Assembly: GCA_024642525.1 (NCBI GenBank)
Contig: JAHEAX010000003.1
Location: 1 to 64,000, forward strand
DNA length: 64,000 nucleotides
Origin: Erythrobacteraceae bacterium
Lineage (GTDB): Bacteria; Pseudomonadota; Alphaproteobacteria; Sphingomonadales; Sphingomonadaceae
Direction of reading: 5' to 3'
How positions within the stretch are numbered: the first letter of the stretch is position 1; every line of letters starts with the position of its first letter. Both the position numbers and the translations under genes were made by a program. The notes under the pieces are model-generated. The model saw only the letters and a program-made list of their open reading frames with translations. It searched no databases and was not told the DNA's origin. Shown here one piece after another: positions 24,851 through 33,088 of the stretch.

Positions 24851-25614
24851 TGGCCGCAACGCCTGCCCGGCCTGCGCGGATACTCGCAATCGCCGGGTCC
24901 GATAGTTCTGGCGGTGCCGGCATTCAGGCAGATATCAAGACCATCACCATGATGGGCGGCTATGCGATGACGGCCATCACCGCTGTCACTGCCCAAAACA
25001 CCTTGGGTGTAACGCAAGTGCTGGCCTTGTCGCCCGACATGGTGGCTGCGCAGATTGATGCGTGCCTGTCGGATATCGGCGTTGATGCGGTAAAGATTGG
25101 AATGCTGGGTTCCGCAGAAATTGCAGCAGTGGTGGCAGACCGGCTCGAACACGCGGGCATCCCCACCATTTTCGACCCCGTCATGATTGCCACCAGCGGC
25201 GCGGCGCTGGCGGACGAAGATACTATCGCTGCTTTCGACCGGCTGATTTCACTCGCTACGCTGACCACGCCAAACGTCGCTGAACTGGCGGCTTTGGGCG
25301 GGCATGCCGGCATGGCTCTGCGCGGCAGAGCTTATCTCGCCAAGGGCGGCGATGCCGAGGGCACAGAAATCGAAGACCGGCTGATCCGCCCCGGCAATGA
25401 CGACATTATCTGGCGCGCATCCCGCATTGAAACACGCCACACCCACGGCACTGGCTGCACATTGTCGAGCGCCATTGCGACGGGCCTGGGCCAGGGCATG
25501 GCGCTGGATGATGCCATTGCCGCAGGGCGCCAGTTTGTGAGGGCCGCACTATTGGCTGCGCCCGGCTTTGGCCAGGGTTCAGGCCCGCTGGGCCATCACG
25601 CGGTCAAAGGCTGA
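24847..25614 (+). CDS. thiD: Hydroxymethylpyrimidine/phosphomethylpyrimidine kinase
   Basis: A 255-residue ThiD of the ribokinase fold. N-terminal ILAIAGSDSSGGAGIQADIK, then GGYAMTAITAVTAQNT, and the C-terminal anion hole/catalytic motif HTHGTGCTLSSAIATGL with the catalytic Asp one residue away replaced by Gly-Thr-Gly-Cys, as usual for ThiD. It phosphorylates HMP and HMP-P for thiamine synthesis. ATG at 24847 and at 24850 are both possible; both overlap the DUF1272 stop. Some members phosphorylate pyridoxal, so a broader kinase role cannot be excluded. Confidence 0.9.
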   Translation: MMAATPARPARILAIAGSDSSGGAGIQADIKTITMMGGYAMTAITAVTAQNTLGVTQVLALSPDMVAAQIDACLSDIGVDAVKIGMLGSAEIAAVVADRLEHAGIPTIFDPVMIATSGAALADEDTIAAFDRLISLATLTTPNVAELAALGGHAGMALRGRAYLAKGGDAEGTEIEDRLIRPGNDDIIWRASRIETRHTHGTGCTLSSAIATGLGQGMALDDAIAAGRQFVRAALLAAPGFGQGSGPLGHHAVKG

Positions 25615-25637
25615 CGCAGCAACGGCTGCCGCCGCCT

Positions 25638-26519
25638 TCAGTCTTCCAGCTCGTAGAATTTCGAAATATGCGACCAGGCTTCGTCGGCAGTCTCGCACCA
25701 CCGAAACAGGTTCAGGTCTTCGTGGTTGATCGTGCCTTCATCTGCCAATGCCTCGAAATCGATGACCTTGTTCCAGAATTCCTTGCCGAACAGCAGGATC
25801 GGCATGGCCTTCATCTTGCCGGTCTGGATCAGCGTCAGCAGTTCGAAGAATTCGTCGAATGTGCCGAAACCGCCGGGGAACACAGCCACGGCCTTGGCGC
25901 GCAGCAGGAAGTGCATCTTGCGCAAGGCGAAATAGTGGAACTGGAACGACAGGTAAGGCGTCACATAGCTGTTGGGCGCCTGTTCGTGTGGCAGCACGAT
26001 GTTGAGCCCGATCGATTCCGCACCGGCTTCCGATGCACCGCGATTGGCCGCTTCCATGATGGAGGGTCCGCCGCCTGAACAGATGACAAACTGGCGTTTG
26101 CCATCCTGCACAATCGACTTTTCGCTGACCATCCGCGCCAGATTATAGGATTCCTGGTAATATTTTGACTTGGCGGCCAACCGTTCGGCCACGGCCTTCC
26201 TGTCACCCGTGGCATTGGCGACCAGCGCTTCTGCTTCCTCTGGCGAAGGAATGCGGGCAGAACCATACATCACCAACGTTGAGCCAACGCCAGCTTCATC
26301 CAGCAGCATTTCAGGCTTCAGCAACTCCAGCTGGAAGCGGACGGGGCGCAGTTCCTCGCGCAGCAGGAAATCGCGGTCCTGGAATGCCAGCTTATAGGCC
26401 GGATGCTGTGTCTGCGGGGTGCCGTACGGAAGAGCCTTGGAAAATTCCGCCTCTTTTTCCGCCGGATAGAATTTGCGACCGGTAAGGTTGTGATCGTGAT
26501 CGTCGTTTTTCGTGTTCAT
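25638..26519 (-). CDS. LOG family protein (TIGR00730-like Rossmann fold)
   Basis: A 293-residue member of the LOG/lysine-decarboxylase-like superfamily. The signature PGGFGTFDEFFE is at about residue 215 and the glycine-rich FVICSGGGPSIMEAANRGA at about 150. Family enzymes are nucleoside 5'-monophosphate phosphoribohydrolases (cytokinin-activating or nucleotide-salvaging), not lysine decarboxylases. It is longer than plain LOG (about 180-200), with an N-terminal extension of some 90 residues, as is common in proteobacterial type II LOGs. It is monocistronic and convergent to thiD. Confidence 0.85.
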   Translation of the reverse strand: MNTKNDDHDHNLTGRKFYPAEKEAEFSKALPYGTPQTQHPAYKLAFQDRDFLLREELRPVRFQLELLKPEMLLDEAGVGSTLVMYGSARIPSPEEAEALVANATGDRKAVAERLAAKSKYYQESYNLARMVSEKSIVQDGKRQFVICSGGGPSIMEAANRGASEAGAESIGLNIVLPHEQAPNSYVTPYLSFQFHYFALRKMHFLLRAKAVAVFPGGFGTFDEFFELLTLIQTGKMKAMPILLFGKEFWNKVIDFEALADEGTINHEDLNLFRWCETADEAWSHISKFYELED

Positions 26520-26597
26520 GCGCCGCAGTTAAGGAGGCCCATGCCGAACGGCAAGAAGCTTTTGAGATTGCTGCAACCTGGATTGCACTCGAAAAGC

Positions 26598-26671
26598 TGG
26601 ATGCCCCGTGAGGATTCGAACCTCAATTGACGGAGTCAGAGTCCGTAGTCTTACCATTAGACGACAGGGCA
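26598..26671 (-). tRNA. tRNA-Gln (anticodon CTG)
   Basis: On the minus strand it begins TGCCCTGTCGTCTAATGG, has anticodon loop CTCTGAC with anticodon CTG, a T arm with GGTTCGAATCC, and ends CGGGGCATCCA. The acceptor has a T-A first pair, as expected for glutamine tRNAs, and one G-T pair. Length is 74 nt with CCA encoded. Confidence 0.95.
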
Positions 26672-26872
26672 ATATGCGAAACGCAGCATACAGCTTGGAG
26701 CGGGCGTGCATCTAGTTTTGCTTGCGCGCCACGTCAAGGGCGCTTTCGCCCCAAGTTGAATCTCTGCACGGCACCCGCTGCAATCGATATGCTTGCCCAC
26801 TCGCCCTGCCGCCGCTAGCATCCCCGTCAGGTCCCCGTGAAACCTTCGCGGGAGGAAAAGAAAGTTAGTGTA

Positions 26873-28183
26873 ATGGCGGAATTTTCTCCGCCGGACAGTC
26901 AGAATACGGCTGGAACAAACGAGGTCGACAAGTCCGGCAAGGTAGCCGATTTTCGCTACAAGCGTCCCTCGCAGCCAGAGACATTCGCGCCCGGTGGCAA
27001 TCGGGCGTCGCGCCGTGACAAGAAACGCGGCAAACGCGGCAGCGGCAAATCCGCAAAAACGCGCAACGCAGGGCCGCAGAAAAATGCGGCCAATACGAAC
27101 ACGCCGGCTGTTGCCAGTGCAGAACCGGCCAATGCGAATATCGCGAACCAGGCCGCAGCGGCACCACACCGGCGGCAGGCCTATGCTGCGCTTGATCTTG
27201 GTACCAATAATTGCCGATTGCTGATTGCGCGCCCTGAAGGCGAGAATTTCACCGTGATAGATGCTTTCAGCCGCGTAGTGCGGCTGGGCGAAGGGCTGGC
27301 CAAATCCGGCAGGCTGAGCGACATCGCGATGGACCGCGCCCTTGGTGCCTTGCAGGTCTGCGCTGAAAAACTGCGCCGCCGCAATGTCCACCTGGCGCGA
27401 TCTGTCGCCACGGAAGCCTGCCGCCGTGCAGCCAATGGCATGGATTTTATCGAACGTGTCCGGCAGGAAACAGGCATTGTTCTCGATATCATCACCGCGC
27501 AGGAAGAAGCGCGTCTGGCGGTCCTCGGGTGCCACATCCTGCTGGAAGGCGGCGAAGGTCCGGCTGTCATTTTCGATATCGGTGGCGGTTCGACCGAACT
27601 GATCCTGATCGAACCGGGCGGTCCTGTGCCGCGCATCCTTGATTGGCAAAGCGTGCCTTGGGGCGTGGTATCGCTGACAGACACAGTCGGCCGGTCTGAA
27701 GGAACGGCGCAGCAGCGGCTGGAGCGTTATGCCGACATGCGCCGCGTGGTTTCCGAAAGTTTCGCCCCCTTTGCCGAACGCATTGCCCGGACAGCCCGCG
27801 AATCGGACGAAATCCGCCTGCTCGGCACAAGTGGCACGGTCACCACGCTGGCCAGCCTGCATCTGGAACTGCCACAATATGACCGGCGCGCGGTAGACGG
27901 GCTGATTGTGCCATCAGGCTCCATGCGGGAAATCAGCACACGCCTATCCACCATGTCTCCGGAAGACAGGCGCCAATTGCCGTGCATCGGCAATGACCGG
28001 GCCGATCTGGTGGTGGCAGGCTGCGCAATATTGGAATCAATTCTGGACATCTGGCCCGCAGACAGGTTGGGGGTGGCAGACCGCGGCATCCGCGAAGGCA
28101 TACTGCGCAGTTTGATGGCGGCGGACGTCGAAGGCGAACGAAGCCGCGCCGCAGTGAAGAATTTACGGAGTGACCAGATATGA
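26873..28183 (+). CDS. Ppx/GppA-family phosphatase with a basic N-terminal extension
   Basis: A protein of about 436 residues. After an unusual N-terminal region of about 95 residues rich in Lys, Arg, Asn and Ala (RASRRDKKRGKRGSGKSAK), the ASKHA-fold Ppx/GppA core begins with AALDLGTNNCRLLIA. It continues with AQEEARLAVLG, VIFDIGGGSTELIL and LLGTSGTVTTLA. The family hydrolyses polyphosphate or pppGpp; which substrate cannot be told. ATG 26873 is used; a GTG at 26837 is an option, and GGAGG lies between the two. The stop overlaps the rlmE start (ATGA), a pairing common in alphaproteobacteria. Confidence 0.85.
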   Translation: MAEFSPPDSQNTAGTNEVDKSGKVADFRYKRPSQPETFAPGGNRASRRDKKRGKRGSGKSAKTRNAGPQKNAANTNTPAVASAEPANANIANQAAAAPHRRQAYAALDLGTNNCRLLIARPEGENFTVIDAFSRVVRLGEGLAKSGRLSDIAMDRALGALQVCAEKLRRRNVHLARSVATEACRRAANGMDFIERVRQETGIVLDIITAQEEARLAVLGCHILLEGGEGPAVIFDIGGGSTELILIEPGGPVPRILDWQSVPWGVVSLTDTVGRSEGTAQQRLERYADMRRVVSESFAPFAERIARTARESDEIRLLGTSGTVTTLASLHLELPQYDRRAVDGLIVPSGSMREISTRLSTMSPEDRRQLPCIGNDRADLVVAGCAILESILDIWPADRLGVADRGIREGILRSLMAADVEGERSRAAVKNLRSDQI

Positions 28184-28854
28184 GCCGTTCGGGCCGTGAT
28201 CCAGACAAGCGCGTGCGCACCGCCAAAGGGCGCACCGCATCCAGCGTCCGCTGGCTGGAACGGCAGCTGAATGACCCTTATGTGAAACAGGCCAAGGCCG
28301 ATGGCTATCGCAGCCGCGCCGCCTACAAGCTGCTGGAACTGGACGAACGGTTTAACCTGCTGAAAGGCGCCAAGCGGGTCGTCGACCTCGGCATTGCGCC
28401 GGGCGGGTGGAGCCAGGTGGTCCGCAAGGCCAGCCCCAAGGCGGCAATTGTCGGAATTGACCTGCTGCCGACCGAACCGATTGACGGCGTGACCATCTTC
28501 GAGATGGATTTCATGGCGGATGAAGCGCCCGCCGCGCTCGAGGCTGCGCTGGACGGCAGGCCCGATCTCGTCATGTCAGACATGGCCGCCAACACCGTGG
28601 GACATAAGCAGACAGACCATTTGCGCACGATGGGCCTGGTGGAAGCAGGCGCATGGTTCGCGGTCGACAACCTTGCGAAGGGCGGCACATTTGTCGCCAA
28701 GGTGCTGGCTGGCGGCACCGATACAGAATTGCTGACCTTGCTGAAAAAGCATTTCACCAGTGTGAAACACGCCAAACCCCCTGCCAGCCGCAAGGGATCT
28801 TCGGAATGGTATGTGATTGCCCAGGGCTTCAAAGGACGCCCCGAAGACGCGTAA
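28180..28854 (+). CDS. rlmE: 23S rRNA (uridine-2'-O)-methyltransferase RlmE (FtsJ)
   Basis: A 224-residue FtsJ/RrmJ. SAM motif VVDLGIAPGGWSQV lies at about residue 66. Catalytic K-D-K-E residues are found as Lys50 in SRAAYKLLELDE, Asp in LVMSDMAANTVGH, Lys in FVAKVLAGG and Glu in SSEWYVIAQG. It methylates U2552 of 23S rRNA during large-subunit maturation. A basic N-terminal tail of about 20 residues precedes the core. It is translationally coupled to the Ppx/GppA-family gene. Confidence 0.94.
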   Translation: MSRSGRDPDKRVRTAKGRTASSVRWLERQLNDPYVKQAKADGYRSRAAYKLLELDERFNLLKGAKRVVDLGIAPGGWSQVVRKASPKAAIVGIDLLPTEPIDGVTIFEMDFMADEAPAALEAALDGRPDLVMSDMAANTVGHKQTDHLRTMGLVEAGAWFAVDNLAKGGTFVAKVLAGGTDTELLTLLKKHFTSVKHAKPPASRKGSSEWYVIAQGFKGRPEDA

Positions 28855-28892
28855 CGCAGGCAGCCGCCAATGCCTGATATTCCCGCACAAAC

Positions 28893-28919
28893 AAAAAGGC
28901 CCCGCTTTCGCAGGGCCTT
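28893..28919 (-). terminator. Intrinsic terminator of the cytochrome c gene (weakly bidirectional)
   Basis: On the minus strand AAGGCCC and GGGCCTT form a stem followed by TTTGTTTG. On the plus strand only CTCAT follows, so it mainly serves the minus-strand gene. Confidence 0.75.
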
Positions 28920-28947
28920 CTCATAATCTTCAAGATATTTTCCGGTG

Positions 28948-29616
28948 TCAGCCAGCTGGCGTCGGTGCCGTGGCTTCGCCCGCTGGTGTCGGCGCTGCAA
29001 CCGCGCCAGCAGCATCGCCGCCCAGCGTATCGGTCACAGGTGCTGCGGCATCCGCTGCGCCTTCTTCGGCAGCAGGTTCTGGCGCTTCTGGTGTCGGCAG
29101 AGCCGGACCGCCGCCATTTTCACGCAGATAGAGAATGATATTGGCGCGGTCTGCAGCATTGCCCAGACCGGCAAAGCTCATCTTCGTGCCAGCGGCAAAT
29201 GCGCGCGGGCTCTTCAGCCATGCGTCGAGCGATTCGTAATCCCATGTGCCGCCGTGGCCGGAAAGATCCGAGCTATAGGCAAAACTGGGAGCATGTTTGC
29301 CAATACCCGTGCCGATGACGCCGTAAAGATTAGGGCCGATACCCGTGGCGCCGCCCTGCGCGATGGTGTGGCAGGCCGTGCATTTTGCGAAGATTTTTTC
29401 ACCGGCAGCGGCATCGCCGGTAGCCAGCAAGGTTGCCAGCGAAGGACCGGCATCCGCGCCGCCTTCTTCGGCAACGCCTTCAATCGGGAAGCCGCCTTCT
29501 TCAGGAAGTTCTGCCTTGTCAGCGTGGAATACGCGCGAACTGACGGCAGAAAGCCCCAGCGCGATGATCCCTGCGAAAAGCACCCATCCGGCGGTAGTGT
29601 TAAAACGATCGTCCAT
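28948..29616 (-). CDS. Membrane-anchored class I cytochrome c (CycM/c552-like)
   Basis: A 222-residue protein. An uncleaved N-terminal anchor spans about residues 8-28 (TAGWVLFAGIIALGLSAV). The haem site is Cys79-Thr-Ala-Cys82-His83, and Met146 in GTKMSFAG is the sixth ligand. A c2-type fold spans about 65-168. The C-terminal 50 residues are an Ala/Pro/Glu-rich tail (TPEAPEPAAEEG), which is unusual in length. CycM-type proteins carry electrons from the bc1 complex to terminal oxidases at the periplasmic side of the inner membrane. It is monocistronic and divergent from pheA. Confidence 0.9.
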   Translation of the reverse strand: MDDRFNTTAGWVLFAGIIALGLSAVSSRVFHADKAELPEEGGFPIEGVAEEGGADAGPSLATLLATGDAAAGEKIFAKCTACHTIAQGGATGIGPNLYGVIGTGIGKHAPSFAYSSDLSGHGGTWDYESLDAWLKSPRAFAAGTKMSFAGLGNAADRANIILYLRENGGGPALPTPEAPEPAAEEGAADAAAPVTDTLGGDAAGAVAAPTPAGEATAPTPAG

Positions 29617-29779
29617 GCGTCAAGAATCCGGCGTCTGCTGTAATTGAATGTATCGCGCGCCGCTTTAGGGACAGCCAGACAAGACTGCAAGTGCGGCAAT
29701 CATTCTCAGTGGGGCAAGAATGGCCCTTTCACGCCTTTTCCACATTGCCCGAAGCCACTTCCGGGGTTAGTCGCCACCT

Positions 29780-30691
29780 ATGACGCACAGTTTTCCCGCC
29801 CCCGCGCTCGCCATGGTAGAGCGTATGCAAGCTGCCGCAGCAGCCAATCCTGCGCAGGCGGTGGCCTTTCAGGGTTCGCCCGGCGCAAATTCGCACCGGG
29901 CGGCATGTGAAGCAGCGCCCGATTGCCTGCCGCTGCCCTGCTTCAGCTTTGAAGATGCGCTGGACGCTGTAAAAGATGGCCGTGCAGCCAGCGCCATTAT
30001 CCCCATCGAAAACAGCCAGAATGGCCGCGTGGCGGATATCCATTTCCTGCTGCCGGAAAGCGGGCTTTCCATCGTGGGCGAACATTTCATGTCTATCAGC
30101 CACGCACTGATGGCCCTGCCGCACAAAGACGGATCGCTTGGCCCCTTTTCTGTCGCCTACAGCCACCCGCAGGCGCTGGGCCAGTCGCGGCACTTTCTGC
30201 GTGAACGGGGCATCGTGCCGCTGAGCCATGCTGATACGGCAGGCGCTGCGGCCTATGTCGCTGAAAAAGGCGACCCCAATGTTGCGGCAATCGCACCGGT
30301 GCTGGCGGCCGATCTCTATGGTCTTGCGATCGTGGAAGACAAGGTCGAGGACGCGCATGACAATATGACCCGCTTTGTCATACTGGCACGCGAACAGCTG
30401 GACCCGGCCACACTGGCTGGCGATACGGCGATGACCACTTTCGTGTTCGAAGTGAAGAATATCCCTGCGGCCCTTTACAAGGCGATGGGCGGGTTTGCGA
30501 CCAACGGGGTCAATATGACCAAGCTGGAATCCTATCAGAAAGGTGCCAGCTTTGCCGCGACCACCTTCTATGCCGACATCATCGGCGCGCCGGGCGATCC
30601 CGCGGTTGACCGCGCGCTGGAAGAACTGGCGTTCCATTGCAAGGAACTGCGGGTGTTGGGCAGTTACCGGCAGGCACGACCGCGCGGTTGA
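29780..30691 (+). CDS. pheA: Prephenate dehydratase
   Basis: A 303-residue monofunctional prephenate dehydratase, the step to phenylpyruvate in phenylalanine synthesis. The catalytic domain is at about residues 25-205: VAFQGSPGANSHRAA, IPIENSQNGRV, then the active-site DNMTRFVILA. A C-terminal ACT domain (about 215-295) carries GVNMTKLESYQ, close to the Phe-binding ESRP motif of the family, so feedback inhibition by phenylalanine is expected. No chorismate mutase domain is fused. Confidence 0.94.
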   Translation: MTHSFPAPALAMVERMQAAAAANPAQAVAFQGSPGANSHRAACEAAPDCLPLPCFSFEDALDAVKDGRAASAIIPIENSQNGRVADIHFLLPESGLSIVGEHFMSISHALMALPHKDGSLGPFSVAYSHPQALGQSRHFLRERGIVPLSHADTAGAAAYVAEKGDPNVAAIAPVLAADLYGLAIVEDKVEDAHDNMTRFVILAREQLDPATLAGDTAMTTFVFEVKNIPAALYKAMGGFATNGVNMTKLESYQKGASFAATTFYADIIGAPGDPAVDRALEELAFHCKELRVLGSYRQARPRG

Positions 30692-30712
30692 AATTGCGGC
30701 TGGCAGACCAGC

Positions 30713-32299
30713 CTAGTCAGCAGCGGGTGCGGGGCAATACCGGCTGATGAAATCGGCATGGAGCGGCAGCGACTGTGCTGCCTGATCAACCTCTGCGGCA
30801 ATGGCGCGGATTTGGCCTGCGATCTGGACGGGGTCAGCCCGGTTGGCCAGCGCGTGGACCCCGCGCGGGTAAAGCCCCTGCCCCAGCAGAAGCGCGCTCC
30901 AGCTGCCCAGCTGGAACAGATGGCCCTTGTGGACGGACAGGAAGCCGCTTTCTTCCCAATATTCCAGCGTTTCAGCCAGACTGGCGGGAATATCCATGGT
31001 CCGCACATGGTTCCAGAAATCGGAATCGCTGCGGCCCGTCACTTTGTAATGCGCAATGATGAAATCCCGCACCCGCTCCCATTCTTCTGCTGCCAACAGG
31101 TTGAACCTGTCCCGCATGAGCGGGTCCATCCGGCGGGAGGGGAAATGTTCGATCAGGCTTTCCAGCGCCGATTGCACTAGGTGGATACTGGTGGATTCCA
31201 GCGGTTCCAGAAAACCGGCGGCAAGGCCGATGCCAATCACATTGCCAACCCATGCATTGCGGCGGCGGCCGGCCTGAAACTTCAGAAGCCGGGGCGTATC
31301 GAGCGCGGGCGTGTCGAGCGCGGCCAGCAGGCGCTGTTCCGCATCCCCCTCTGTGCCGAATGCGCTGGCAAAGACATGGCCGTTGCCGGTGCGGTGCTGC
31401 AAAGGGATGCGCCATTGCCAGCCGACATTATGCGCCGTGGCTTTGGTAAAAGGCGCGATAGAGGATGTCTCGCGTGCGCTCGGCACCGCCAGCGCGCGGT
31501 CGGCGGGCAGCCAGTGGCTCCAGTCGTCGAAAGGTTCGTCCAGCGCGCCGCCCAAAAGCAGGCTGCGAAAGCCGGAACAGTCGATGAAAAGGTCTGCTTC
31601 CAATTCGCGCCCGTCATCCAGCACCACGGCGGCAATCCGGTCTTCGGCCACATCTTCGCCCGATCCCTTCCTGACGCTGCTGATACGCCCTTCCAGCCGC
31701 TTCACGCCGCGCGCTTCTGCAATGGTGCGAAGGTATTTGCCGTAAAGATGCGCATCGAAATGATAGGCGTAGGTATAGCGTGAAAGGGGCGACTGGGGTG
31801 ACGGGTCCGGCAAGGCAAAGCGCCCTGCCCGCGCTGCTGACTTCGCCAGAAACATGTCTTCCCATGCAGGGTAGTCCGCCGCGCCGCCAGCCAGCCGGCC
31901 CACCATCCACCAATGGTGCAGCTTCACGATGGCATCGATTTCGCGGCCGACATAGCCGAACTGGTGGATGTAGCGGTCGCCAATCGCACCCCAATTGTGG
32001 AACTCGATCCCCAACTTGAAGGTGGCCTGCGTGGCCTTCATGAATTCGCGTTCGTCCAGCCCGATGAACCGGTTGAATTGCCTAATCGGCGGAATTGTCG
32101 CTTCGCCGACCCCCACGATGCCGATGGCATCGCTTTCCACCAGCTGGATCTGGGTATCGCGCGAAAGGGTGGTCGCCAGCATGGTGGCGGCCATCCACCC
32201 GGAAGAACCGCCGCCCACGACAAGGACTGAACGAACCCGGTCTTCACGCGGATCGGCAGGAACATGATGCTGCAGGTCGAGTGCTGGCATGGGCTGCAC
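30713..32299 (-). CDS. Tryptophan-halogenase-family flavoprotein
   Basis: A 528-residue FAD-dependent enzyme of the tryptophan halogenase family. FAD motif VVGGGSSGWMAA lies at about 27-38. The catalytic lysine position is Lys95 (ATFKLGIEF); WQWRIPL (Trp294-Leu300) is the WxWxIP motif; Glu368 in LEPLESTSIHL corresponds to the active glutamate. All hallmarks of a working halogenase are present. In sphingomonads such genes usually sit beside TonB-dependent receptors, but here it stands alone between pheA and the MoxR operon. A partner flavin reductase is not seen, and the substrate is unknown. An alternative ATG is at 32290. Confidence 0.87.
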   Translation of the reverse strand: MQPMPALDLQHHVPADPREDRVRSVLVVGGGSSGWMAATMLATTLSRDTQIQLVESDAIGIVGVGEATIPPIRQFNRFIGLDEREFMKATQATFKLGIEFHNWGAIGDRYIHQFGYVGREIDAIVKLHHWWMVGRLAGGAADYPAWEDMFLAKSAARAGRFALPDPSPQSPLSRYTYAYHFDAHLYGKYLRTIAEARGVKRLEGRISSVRKGSGEDVAEDRIAAVVLDDGRELEADLFIDCSGFRSLLLGGALDEPFDDWSHWLPADRALAVPSARETSSIAPFTKATAHNVGWQWRIPLQHRTGNGHVFASAFGTEGDAEQRLLAALDTPALDTPRLLKFQAGRRRNAWVGNVIGIGLAAGFLEPLESTSIHLVQSALESLIEHFPSRRMDPLMRDRFNLLAAEEWERVRDFIIAHYKVTGRSDSDFWNHVRTMDIPASLAETLEYWEESGFLSVHKGHLFQLGSWSALLLGQGLYPRGVHALANRADPVQIAGQIRAIAAEVDQAAQSLPLHADFISRYCPAPAAD

Positions 32300-32367
32300 C
32301 TTGCCGATTTCGGGGCAGAAGGGAAAGCGGCAATCCTAGGGATTTTACATAGCCGGAGGTTGCGCCC

Positions 32368-32511
32368 ATGTTTCAACTGCTTGCACCCTTTGTCGCGACC
32401 TGCCACCACCACGGGCGTGTCAACGGCAAACGGGGAAGCGACGTTCGGCAGCGGGAAAACCGCTGCACAGGGGTGGGAAACCATCCGCGCCGACGCGTCT
32501 ATCCAGTATGA
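32368..32511 (+). CDS. 47-codon frame with a strong ribosome site, probable displaced N-terminus of the DUF4129 protein
   Basis: GGAGG (32355-32359) lies eight bases before ATG 32368, the best ribosome site in this region. The frame reads MFQLLAPFVAT, then diverges into CHHHGRVNGK and stops at 32509-32511 inside the next gene. Dropping one base near 32401 would fuse MFQLLAPFVAT to the DUF4129 frame. It is therefore either the real start of that gene broken by a one-base change (natural or sequencing), or an overlapping leader peptide. Confidence 0.45.
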   Translation: MFQLLAPFVATCHHHGRVNGKRGSDVRQRENRCTGVGNHPRRRVYPV

Positions 32512-33088
32512 ACCGGTGGTTCCGCCGACAGAACCGGAAGTTCCCGGCTGGCTGCAACGTCTGGGTGACTGGCTGTCCGAATTTTTCGCCCCGCTTGGCC
32601 GGTTTTTCGGTGAAGCCTGGCCGATCTTCAAATGGGGCCTGCTGGCGCTTGCCATCGCGGCCCTGCTCTACTTCGTCTACCGCATGGTCGAGCCGCTGAT
32701 TGGCCGCCACAAGGCAGCCCCTGCTGAAAGCGAAAACTGGGTGCCGGAACGCGAAGAAGCGATGGCACTGCTGGAAGATGCTGACCGGCTGGCCAGCGAA
32801 GGCAGGTTCGATGAAGCAACGCATCTCCTGCTGCTGCGCTCTGTCAGCCAGATTGCTGCTGCCCGCCCCGATTGGGTGGAACCTTCATCCACCGCCCGCG
32901 AAATTGCTGCACTGCCAGCCCTGCCCGATGGCGCAAGGGCAGCCTTTTCCACCATAACGCAGCGGGTGGAACGCAGCCTGTTTGCCTTGAGGAGCCTGGG
33001 CGCGGAAGACTGGCACATCGCGCGCGAAGCCTATGCCAGCTTTGCCCTTGCATCCTTGCCCATGCGTGCAGCCGAAGGCGCGGCATGA
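32417..33088 (+). CDS. DUF4129 domain protein, first gene of the MoxR operon
   Basis: A protein of about 223 residues. After about 30 N-terminal residues with GWETIRADASIQYEP come a Pro/Trp-rich linker (about 32-60), a membrane helix at about 70-92 (WGLLALAIAALLYFVYRMVE), and a cytoplasmic C-terminal DUF4129 domain with EEAMALLEDADRLASEGRF and HLLLLRSVSQIA. DUF4129 proteins accompany MoxR/DUF58 genes, but their job is unknown. GTG 32417 is used because upstream sequence in frame is antisense to the halogenase start. It has no ribosome site, whereas ATG 32368 in another frame has a perfect one. The stop overlaps the next start. Confidence 0.7.
   Translation: MSTANGEATFGSGKTAAQGWETIRADASIQYEPVVPPTEPEVPGWLQRLGDWLSEFFAPLGRFFGEAWPIFKWGLLALAIAALLYFVYRMVEPLIGRHKAAPAESENWVPEREEAMALLEDADRLASEGRFDEATHLLLLRSVSQIAAARPDWVEPSSTAREIAALPALPDGARAAFSTITQRVERSLFALRSLGAEDWHIAREAYASFALASLPMRAAEGAA

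Noticed and set aside
26657-27877. Open frame of 406 codons antisense to the Ppx/GppA-family gene
   Set aside because: It begins inside a conserved gene, runs into the tRNA-Gln gene and shows no domain.
30698-30713. GGCTGG/CCAGCC hairpin between pheA and the halogenase as a terminator
   Set aside because: The stem is six pairs only and no U tract follows on either strand.
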